DNA of 6,626 nt, from NCBI GenBank assembly GCA_017998585.1, contig JAGOCT010000095.1, positions 1-6,626 of the forward strand, read 5' to 3'. Of the stretch, positions 1-5,138 are shown piece by piece; the first letter of the stretch is position 1; every line of letters starts with the position of its first letter. A program made the position numbers and the translations under genes. Source of the DNA: Candidatus Cloacimonadota bacterium. Lineage in GTDB: Bacteria > Cloacimonadota > Cloacimonadia > Cloacimonadales > WRIO01. The notes under the pieces were generated by a model that saw only the letters and a list, made by a program, of their open reading frames with translations, had not been told where the DNA came from and ran no database searches.

Positions 1-110
1 ACGTCGACCGCAATCCCGACCGAGACGTCGACCGCGACCCAGACCACGATCCCGACAGCGACCCAGACCACGATCCCGACAGCGACAGCGACCGCGACCC
101 AGACCCAGAC
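1..110. repeat. GC-rich hexanucleotide-periodic tandem repeat
   Basis: The first 110 bases are built from six-base units of the form GAC-NNN on the plus strand (GTC-NNN on the minus strand). By hand count 75 of 110 bases are G or C, far above the AT-rich DNA next to it. The largest exact unit is 24 bp, present twice head to tail at 36-59 and 60-83. The motif GTCGACCGC occurs twice, at 3-11 and 27-35. Several frames on both strands stay open through the tract, so an open frame alone does not prove coding. The repeat runs off the left edge and its full length is unknown. It may be the repetitive end of a plus-strand gene or a non-coding minisatellite downstream of the minus-strand operon. Confidence 0.9.
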
Positions 111-122
111 ATTATTGCTTGA
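1..122 (+). CDS. Possible C-terminal end of an Asp-x dipeptide repeat protein (partial)
   Basis: A plus-strand frame (codons starting at base 3) is open from the left edge to a TGA at 120-122. It encodes 39 visible residues, 17 of them Asp, almost strictly alternating with Pro, Arg, Ser or His (for example DPDHDPDSDPDHDPDSDSD), and ends IIA. Within the repeat the Asp codons vary between GAC and GAT while keeping Asp, with one Asn. This weakly favours the frame being translated. The stop lies one base from the stop of the minus-strand gene at 124-441, so the two would converge tail to tail. No start is visible, every other gene here is on the minus strand, and other frames are also open through the repeat. 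No function can be assigned beyond a highly acidic, probably disordered tail. Confidence 0.3.
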   Translation, partial: VDRNPDRDVDRDPDHDPDSDPDHDPDSDSDRDPDPDIIA

Positions 123-123
123 T

Positions 124-441
124 TCATTTTTGCTTTACCTCAATTTTTGATATAACAGATGCATCAACAATAGCTCCACGACCAATAACAACATCATTTT
201 TCCCATAAACCTCTGTTTCAGAAAAATTAGATGTTCCAATAGCTCCAGTGAACCGGCCAGAATCTGCGACCCATATTACTGTTCCTCCTTTTAAAATTAT
301 CTCTTTGTCACCAACACTTTTTACTTCGCCGGCCAAATGATACGTCACAGTCCGAAAGAACATTTTTTTACCAATTGGAAACGGCGTATGCCTCGCTTTT
401 CTAACAACTTTTTTTACAACTTTCTTCTCTTTTGTCTTCAT
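124..441 (-). CDS. Conserved-looking hypothetical phage protein, 105 aa
   Basis: This complete ORF has an ATG at 441 preceded by a strong ribosome binding site, AAGGAG, five bases upstream (TCATT spacer). The first 17 residues are very basic (KEKKVVKKVVRKAR), which suggests a nucleic-acid-binding or disordered tail. The rest looks like a small beta-rich domain with the pattern FFRTVTYHLAGEV, IILKGGTVIWVADSGRF and later IGRGAIVDASVI. The central pattern (RTVT, a G-x-V strand, then W-[IV]-A-[DE]-[ST]-G-R-[FW]) is one I recall from uncharacterised proteins of about 100 residues in phages and bacteria; I know no function for them. There are no cysteines, signal peptide or membrane segment. It is the last minus-strand gene before the repeat, 35 bp beyond the tRNA, and could be cotranscribed with it. 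It is very probably a real gene of unknown role. Confidence 0.85.
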   Translation of the reverse strand: MKTKEKKVVKKVVRKARHTPFPIGKKMFFRTVTYHLAGEVKSVGDKEIILKGGTVIWVADSGRFTGAIGTSNFSETEVYGKNDVVIGRGAIVDASVISKIEVKQK

Positions 442-476
442 AATGACTCCTTTTTTTATTATTAAAATGTTTTATA

Positions 477-547
477 TACATCCAGAAGGGATCGAACCTT
501 CATAGCTGGTTTTGGAGACCAGTGCTCTACCGTTGAGCTATGGATAT
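477..547 (-). tRNA. tRNA-Trp (anticodon CCA)
   Basis: The minus strand from 547 to 477 folds into a complete 71-nt cloverleaf. The acceptor stem is ATATCCA with TGGATGT (seven pairs, one T-G). The D arm is GCTC/GAGC with the loop AACGGTA containing the GG pair. The anticodon stem is CTGGT/ACCAG with loop CTCCAAA, giving anticodon CCA. A 4-nt variable loop follows, then the T arm GAAGG/CCTTC with loop TTCGATC. The anticodon and the core GGTAGAGCA, GGTCTCCAAAACC match bacterial tRNA-Trp. The 3' CCA is not encoded, because the bases after position 73 are TAT, so the host must add it. The discriminator base is A, not the G that is the usual bacterial tRNA-Trp identity element. The gene lies 13 bp after the SNF2 helicase stop on the same strand and is probably processed from the operon transcript. 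Confidence 0.95.
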
Positions 548-560
548 ATTAATTACCCCT

Positions 561-3500
561 TTACCATTCACTTTCTATTTTATCTTCAGAGCTAAATATA
601 TTATAATATATATTAAAAGGTATCTGTTTGCGATATTTTTTTAATATTTTTTTCGCAAGTATCGCCTGCTTCGGAGTTAAATACCCTTTACTTGCCAGAT
701 CGTGCCCAATCCGAGTATCAATCGCGTTAAATCCCATATCGTTTTTAGCTCTGGCATAGTCAGTATCGTACCCGGCTACTATCTGCAATCCCTGCATAAT
801 CACCGGGATCAATTCAATATCGAACGTTTTAAGTTCTGTTTCAATCCTGATTCGGTTGATTGTGCTTGTCGCTGGCTCATCATCATCCGGGAGTATTGGT
901 ATATTTGCCGATACTTTATCCAGTGTTTGCTCTGCTATATGCATCTTTTCAATCATCTTATGAGCCATGTTTACGTCAATAGATCCATGCACCACCAGTT
1001 GATATATATTCACAATGTCAGATTCCTGCCCGATTCTTACGCAATTATGCACAGTGGAAAAACCGACTGTAAACGAATGATCCTCTTCGACAGTTAAATC
1101 ATATACATCAACTTTATCATTTCTTGTTTCAACCTTACTTATAGGTCTATATATATAATCATCATCTTGGTCTTGCATTCTTATGTTAGAACAATTCAAA
1201 AACTTTGTATATCCTCCATACCAATGATGATGATAGTGTTCTTTTTTTGGCTCTGCCACTCTCATGGTTGGTATAAACCCTGACCTTATAGTTAATATAC
1301 ACATTTGATAGCACAACTCTTTACTCGCAGATGACCACTCAACCTGTCTGTTCCTTTGATACCCATCCCCATCAGTATAACCTCTTAGAAAAACCGCAGC
1401 TTGATCTGGATCCAACTCCATTATTTCTATAGGTAATTTTTTGTTTTCTGCGTAATGGCCAAACCAATCTCTAAACCAGTATGCTATTTCTCCGGAATAA
1501 ACACGGAGCTCTATCCCTTTCGTTTTTTTATTACTATATACGGTTCCTTTAATGCCAAGCTCACTAAATTTGTTTTGTATTTTAATTAAAACGTCTATCT
1601 CTTTTTCGTGAGCAGAAAAAGACAAAAACTTAGATTTCCCTGGTGCGATAGAACTAAACCCTTTTGCTGCAAACCAACCAAAAATGTACAACCATTCATC
1701 ATCTATAACAATATCATTTGGCAATCTAACATATCTTGTATTAACATGCATCGGTTTTTCTGGACGTTGTTTGTTTTTTAACATTGACCTATAATGAGTG
1801 CTACACAAACCTCTTGCTACCACATCGTTAGAACAACCATCGTGACTACACTTTTTATTTTTGTAATTATTGTAAAATTCTTCTGAGTACAATCTCCATT
1901 CATCTTTTATTTTTACTTTCTCTAATTTTTTGTAATTCTTGTTTTTTGGAAAACACATTGAATCACTTGGCAATAGTTTATAAGCTTCTACCCACTGTAC
2001 AATACCATCCCTTTTTACTAAAATTCTGTGATCATATGTACACTCTAATGGCTCGTACCATCCGACATACTCAATTTTAGTAACCATTCCCCTATGATTT
2101 CTTGTGAATTTATCAATAACCTTTCTTACATTCCCCTTGTGTGTAAGAACCATATCCCCAACATTTACGTCTTGTATTTTTTTTAATATCATATCATTAA
2201 TATAATCACTACGAAGACACCACACAAGGGAATTTTTTACTATACACCGATCCTCACACTGCAGGATGTTTCCGGGTACCCAATCAAGTTCTGCAAAAAA
2301 TTCTGTAGATGCTGCAGTGAGCGTAATACCTACTCCACCGGCCCTTATTGATATTACCGCGACTTGTACAGTCGGATCCCCCTGAAACCGATCTACTGCA
2401 GATTGACGGTCCTGCAGTGAGATGTCGCCATGAATAACAACAGCCCTAACGCCAAAATGTTTTGCTATCGTATTTAAAACATCTTTATGATGAGCAAATA
2501 CAACAACCTTTTTTACTGTTTCAAGTGCATTTTCAAGATACTGAATAACATAAGGTATCTTAGCTATTGCCACTTCATACCTGGCTTTAGCCATATCTTG
2601 GAAAGCGATCTTAGCGACTTCTGTAATGTTCGCGATCGCTGCCTTATACTCTTCTTCGTTATCCTCAGCCTTAGCCAGCTCTAACCGCACCTTTGCTTCA
2701 AATACATCCTTCTCTCCGGACACTTGAGCAATTTTCTCATGATTTAACGCCTCTATCATCACTTTGTCGTCTTCATCATACTCCAGCTCTACAACCTGAC
2801 GCATCTTCGGTGGGAGTTCTTTCAGCACATCCTTTTTTAGCCTACGCACCATAATAGTTTGCCGGAGGATCTTCTGTAGTTCATTGAGCTTATCATCCGC
2901 AGAATACCCTTTTGGATTTCCACCACAGTACTTTGATATAAATTTCCACTTTGTATTATGATTCCACCTATCAGGATCACATTGAGAAATCAACGGCCAT
3001 ATTTCCATTACCCGATTCGGTATTGGTGTGCCTGTGGCAAATACAATCATATCTCGATTAATTTTTTTATACTTTTCAGAACCGAATATTGATTTATAAC
3101 GTACCGTTTTTTCGTTTTTCAGATAGTGAGCCTCGTCAACACCGATCAAATCCCATTTTACTGATGAAAGCTTTGCATTCTGCTTAGATACCGCTTCGTA
3201 ATTAACGATAACCACATTATACCCATTTTCCGGGAGAGGGCATATCTTGGTATCAGCAATGGCGTGCTTACCTCCCCGACAATCCCACTTCTGGAATTCA
3301 CGAAACCAGTTAAGCTTCAGCGTATTCGGGCATATTATCAGCACATTTTTTATTCTTTCACAGTTATTATACAATCCAATTATCTGAATCGTTTTTCCCA
3401 ATCCCATATCGTCACCCAACAGAATACCATGTTTATCAGATGAAAGCATGAAATCAATTCCGGCATACTGGAATGGCTTATAGTCCAATCCTTCGGGATG

Positions 3501-3797
3501 AATCAATTCAATATCTGAGTGTTCTTTACGGCTTTTTTCTTCGTTAGTGGCAAGGGCGATCTTCTGTGCGCTCAACTCTTTGTGCAATTCCCCATCCGCG
3601 TAGTCAGCCAGTTTGCAAGCTTTGTCGTAATCGGTGGTAAACCATAGTTTTTTAGTCTCTTTAGCAAATGCCCATCCTGCCGACTTCGGGACATCCTTTT
3701 CAGAGTAACTGCTGAGCAGATAGAAAACTCTGTCCCCTGTTTTTACCCAAGGCGCCCACTCGTTAGGTGTTTGTGAATATGTTGATAGTAGTTTCAT
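561..3797 (-). CDS. SNF2-family DNA helicase/translocase interrupted by an intein
   Basis: The product is 1078 residues before splicing and about 677 after. It is an SF2 ATPase of the Swi2/Snf2 type, which moves along double-stranded DNA and in phages is thought to remodel branched or stalled forks (inference). Visible motifs are motif I DDMGLGKT at 129-136, motif II DEAH at 221-224, motif III ATGTP at 254-258, motif IV VVVFAHHKDVL at 431-441 and motif V near 480-497 (SIRAGGVGITLT). Motif VI is split: QCEDR at 513-517 and CVRIGQ at 919-924. The N-terminal stretch at 41-67 (GWAFAKETKKLWFTTD) resembles a small domain common before phage SNF2 cores. Residues 1001-1056 form a tail with GYLTPKQAILAKKILKKYRKQ, also typical of phage members. 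Start: ATG at 3797 with AAGGAGA seven bases upstream. Its first 35 bp overlap the end of the nuclease gene upstream, suggesting translational coupling and a shared pathway. All ATPase motifs appear intact once the intein is removed. Confidence 0.95.
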   Translation of the reverse strand: MKLLSTYSQTPNEWAPWVKTGDRVFYLLSSYSEKDVPKSAGWAFAKETKKLWFTTDYDKACKLADYADGELHKELSAQKIALATNEEKSRKEHSDIELIHPEGLDYKPFQYAGIDFMLSSDKHGILLGDDMGLGKTIQIIGLYNNCERIKNVLIICPNTLKLNWFREFQKWDCRGGKHAIADTKICPLPENGYNVVIVNYEAVSKQNAKLSSVKWDLIGVDEAHYLKNEKTVRYKSIFGSEKYKKINRDMIVFATGTPIPNRVMEIWPLISQCDPDRWNHNTKWKFISKYCGGNPKGYSADDKLNELQKILRQTIMVRRLKKDVLKELPPKMRQVVELEYDEDDKVMIEALNHEKIAQVSGEKDVFEAKVRLELAKAEDNEEEYKAAIANITEVAKIAFQDMAKARYEVAIAKIPYVIQYLENALETVKKVVVFAHHKDVLNTIAKHFGVRAVVIHGDISLQDRQSAVDRFQGDPTVQVAVISIRAGGVGITLTAASTEFFAELDWVPGNILQCEDRCIVKNSLVWCLRSDYINDMILKKIQDVNVGDMVLTHKGNVRKVIDKFTRNHRGMVTKIEYVGWYEPLECTYDHRILVKRDGIVQWVEAYKLLPSDSMCFPKNKNYKKLEKVKIKDEWRLYSEEFYNNYKNKKCSHDGCSNDVVARGLCSTHYRSMLKNKQRPEKPMHVNTRYVRLPNDIVIDDEWLYIFGWFAAKGFSSIAPGKSKFLSFSAHEKEIDVLIKIQNKFSELGIKGTVYSNKKTKGIELRVYSGEIAYWFRDWFGHYAENKKLPIEIMELDPDQAAVFLRGYTDGDGYQRNRQVEWSSASKELCYQMCILTIRSGFIPTMRVAEPKKEHYHHHWYGGYTKFLNCSNIRMQDQDDDYIYRPISKVETRNDKVDVYDLTVEEDHSFTVGFSTVHNCVRIGQESDIVNIYQLVVHGSIDVNMAHKMIEKMHIAEQTLDKVSANIPILPDDDEPATSTINRIRIETELKTFDIELIPVIMQGLQIVAGYDTDYARAKNDMGFNAIDTRIGHDLASKGYLTPKQAILAKKILKKYRKQIPFNIYYNIFSSEDKIESEW
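1044..2246 (-). other. Intein (401 aa) with a LAGLIDADG endonuclease domain, in helicase motif VI
   Basis: The intein spans residues 518-918 of the SNF2 protein. It begins with Cys518 (block A, CIVKNSLVWCLRS) and has block B with T587 and H590 (ECTYDHRILV). Block F is VYDLTVEEDHSFTVG (898-912), and it ends VHN (916-918) before Cys919 as the +1 nucleophile. Excision rejoins QCEDR with CVRIGQ and restores SNF2 motif VI. All class 1 splicing residues are therefore present, and autocatalytic excision is expected. The middle holds a DOD-type endonuclease: motif 1 LYIFGWFAAKG (703-713), the linker ENKKLPIEI (784-792), and motif 2 FLRGYTDGDGY (803-813). Lys712 replaces the acidic residue of motif 1 while Asp811 of motif 2 remains, so DNA cleavage is probably lost. 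A C-x4-C-x9-C-x2-H knuckle (C650, C655, C665, H668) sits between the splicing and endonuclease parts. Sampled lines of the intein are more AT-rich than lines of the flanking extein. Confidence 0.93.
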
Positions 3798-4311
3798 TCA
3801 ACGCTCTCCTTACTTTTTCTGATACAGTTTCTATTTCCTCCAAAATTGCTTCAACCTGTTTTGTGTTTCTTGCGATATACCATCCTTCCTTTTCTGCATG
3901 ATTCTTCTGTTTCCCGTGCAGCTTGCCCACTGCCCTACCTTTTGCATCCTCTGTTTTAAGCTCCAACTTAACACCAAGGAACATGCCGTGCCCAAGTTCA
4001 ACCATTATCAAGTTATCCGGCATTTTCCCGGCAACCTGCCCAAAGAAATGCTTCTGGTACTTTGGCTCCTGCTGCCGCATCCAGTACATAAACCAATTTT
4101 CAAATCTGATGAACCACCATCTTTTTAATTCAATCAGGTCGTTAGTTGCCTTTTGGAGCATATCTTCAGATACCAGTGAGCGCATTGTTTTACTTTTACC
4201 GGGCTGCAACATACTTTTTTTTGGTATCATCTTAGGATTTTCAGAAATCATCTTCTGATACTCTTCAACAGACATTTCGTTTTTATTTGGTGCTTTTTTA
4301 GGAAATTGCAT
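3763..4311 (-). CDS. VRR-NUC / PD-(D/E)XK nuclease-like protein, 182 aa
   Basis: This is probably a small nuclease of the VRR-NUC branch of the PD-(D/E)XK superfamily; known members cut branched DNA such as Holliday junctions or flaps. Numbered from the chosen ATG, the visible pattern is MPD at 97-99 (catalytic Asp99), LELK at 116-119 (Glu117 and Lys119 of the E-x-K motif) and HGKQKNHAE around Gln135. A GWYIARNTKQVEAILEEI segment then matches the usual strand and helix after the active site. The N-terminal third is basic, rich in Lys and Pro, and unassigned, followed by an aromatic-rich helix (RWWFIRFENWFMYW). A longer reading from TTG at 4341 is possible. I chose ATG at 4311 because GAGG lies five bases before it and immediately follows the upstream stop. 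The 3' end overlaps the SNF2 gene by 35 bp, fitting joint action on recombination or repair intermediates. The family call rests on a short motif set and is moderately sure. Confidence 0.75.
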   Translation of the reverse strand: MQFPKKAPNKNEMSVEEYQKMISENPKMIPKKSMLQPGKSKTMRSLVSEDMLQKATNDLIELKRWWFIRFENWFMYWMRQQEPKYQKHFFGQVAGKMPDNLIMVELGHGMFLGVKLELKTEDAKGRAVGKLHGKQKNHAEKEGWYIARNTKQVEAILEEIETVSEKVRRALNETTINIFTNT

Positions 4312-4316
4312 TTCAA

Positions 4317-4320
4317 CCTC
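4317..4320 (-). promoter_or_regulatory. Ribosome binding site fixing the nuclease start
   Basis: The minus strand reads TTTTGAGGTTGAAATG here. GAGG sits five bases before the ATG at 4311, and its first two bases are the last two of the TGA that ends the preceding gene (4319-4321). A ribosome finishing the upstream gene would stop directly on this site, which favours reinitiation at 4311 over the in-frame TTG at 4341. Confidence 0.65.
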
Positions 4321-4732
4321 AAAACATAGATAATTGTTCAACTAATTCTTCTTTTACTGGAACTACTCCTAATGGCAGTATAGTTGAATGAGTTCTAAAT
4401 TCAGGTGTAGGCTCATTCTTTACGCTCAAATCAATGTGTGTAAACTCCTCTCCAAAACTGAATTCTTTAGTAGCATCAGCAATAAGCGTTTCAAGTGGTA
4501 CGTGACTGTTTCTTTTCCTGTACTCATCCAACACGTAGATGTAGTCTTCAAAGTCTTCTTTGATGAAATGTCGCTTCAATTCCCAATACCGGCATACTGC
4601 CTTCCTGCGCTCTTCTGGCTTACCCATTAACAGCCTATACAAGATGTCTCCGAGCTCCTGACATGATGATTTATCCCACATACGGGCTTGTTCTGCTGGT
4701 AAACCACCGTGAGTGTACTTACTTCTTTCCAT
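4319..4732 (-). CDS. Hypothetical protein, 137 aa
   Basis: I do not recognise a family. The protein starts at ATG 4732, 14 bp inside the end of the upstream 65-residue gene, with only a weak purine-rich site (GAGTGG) about eight bases upstream, so translation may depend on coupling. Residues 1-85 look helical and charged (SSCQELGDILYRLLMGKPEERRKAVCRYWELKRHF is one amphipathic stretch, quoted here only to locate residues 22-56 in part). Two cysteines are present, at about 24 and 47. Residues 86-137 are less regular and acidic, ending EELVEQLSMF. There is no signal peptide, membrane helix or recognisable catalytic motif. Its place between the replication helicase and the nuclease/SNF2 pair suggests an accessory role in phage DNA metabolism, by position only. 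Confidence 0.8.
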   Translation of the reverse strand: MERSKYTHGGLPAEQARMWDKSSCQELGDILYRLLMGKPEERRKAVCRYWELKRHFIKEDFEDYIYVLDEYRKRNSHVPLETLIADATKEFSFGEEFTHIDLSVKNEPTPEFRTHSTILPLGVVPVKEELVEQLSMF

Positions 4733-4916
4733 TTTTCAACCACTCGTTATAGGCTGATTCTACAACATCAAGAAGCTTACTGCAGTTATCTGCAACAAAC
4801 ATCCGGCCATCACTGCATTCGATCTTGTACCCCACCGTGCACTCGCAAGGAATAACCTTGAAGCTTCCAAGAAACTCCTTTAATTCTTTGCTAATAAACT
4901 GATCAAATAATAGCAT
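4719..4916 (-). CDS. Small hypothetical protein, 65 aa
   Basis: No family is recognised. The chosen ATG at 4916 has GGAG five bases upstream. An in-frame GTG at 4922 would add two residues but overlaps that site, so it is less likely. The sequence has an N-terminal amphipathic helix (ISKELKEFLGSF), a C-x-C pair (PCECTVGYKIEC, three cysteines in a short span), a probable beta-hairpin (YKIECSDGRMFVADN) and a C-terminal helix (KLLDVVESAYNEWLKN). The spaced cysteines could bind a metal, but no known zinc motif is complete. The 3' end overlaps the next gene by 14 bp. It is probably a real, compact phage protein because of its good ribosome site and its tight fit in the operon. Confidence 0.72.
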   Translation of the reverse strand: MLLFDQFISKELKEFLGSFKVIPCECTVGYKIECSDGRMFVADNCSKLLDVVESAYNEWLKNGKK

Positions 4917-4921
4917 TTTCA

Positions 4922-4925
4922 CTCC
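4922..4925 (-). promoter_or_regulatory. Ribosome binding site deciding the start of the 65-aa gene
   Basis: The minus strand reads TTGGAGTGAAAATG. GGAG at 4925-4922 is five bases from the ATG at 4916, and its last G is the first base of the alternative GTG codon. The upstream part of this 45-bp intergenic gap (4917-4961) is almost pure A/T (AATATATATTAAAATATATT on the plus strand). I see no clear -35/-10 pair or terminator hairpin there. Confidence 0.65.
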
Positions 4926-4961
4926 AAGAAAAAGATATTGTTAAATATATATTAAAATATA

Positions 4962-5138
4962 TTACTTTGAAACTTTTTTTACAGGTTCACCATTTTTTAT
5001 TTCAACAAAATCATCATATAGTTTTTGAGGCACTTCCATATCTTGCAACGGCGTTATTTCTGCGATGTACTTTGATGGTATAGGCTTACTGTTTAAGTTT
5101 TTGTTTATGTACCTGTGGTATTTTTTAAGAATTGGCAT
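4962..5138 (-). CDS. Small hypothetical basic protein, about 58 aa
   Basis: No family is recognised. The codons GTG-ATG-ATG stand at 5144, 5141 and 5138. A GGGG run at 5147-5144 lies five bases before the third, so ATG 5138 is preferred, although 5141 is possible. The start region overlaps the last 14 bp of the DnaB gene, implying coupling to it. The N-terminus is basic (KKYHRYINKN). The middle contains IPSKYIAEITPLQDMEVPQKLYDDFVEI in overlapping short blocks (roughly residues 20-47), and the C-terminus is again lysine-rich (PVKKVSK). It has no cysteine, signal or membrane segment. Its short length makes coding less certain than for its neighbours, but position and ribosome site support it. 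Confidence 0.68.
   Translation of the reverse strand: MPILKKYHRYINKNLNSKPIPSKYIAEITPLQDMEVPQKLYDDFVEIKNGEPVKKVSK

Noticed and set aside
1..110. Repeat tract as a CRISPR array
   Set aside because: Units are six bases (24 at most) in direct contact, with no unique spacers between them.
518..560. TGA readthrough or recoding by the phage tRNA-Trp
   Set aside because: The anticodon is CCA, which reads TGG, and TGA is used as an ordinary stop in at least three genes of the window.
702..1097. Plus-strand ORF of 131 codons
   Set aside because: It lies wholly inside the SNF2 gene on the opposite strand, has a composition unlike a folded protein, and covers conserved motif VI and intein coding on the other strand; it is a shadow.
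3898..4258. Two overlapping plus-strand ORFs antisense to the nuclease gene
   Set aside because: Both are opposite a gene with recognisable motifs and a good ribosome site, and neither resembles a known protein.
4312..4341. Upstream TTG start for the nuclease-like gene
   Set aside because: It would overlap the previous gene by 23 bp, while ATG 4311 has GAGG at ideal spacing right at the upstream stop.
4926..4961. AT-rich stretch as a promoter for the downstream genes
   Set aside because: TATATT-like hexamers occur by chance in such DNA, and I found no matching -35 box at proper spacing.
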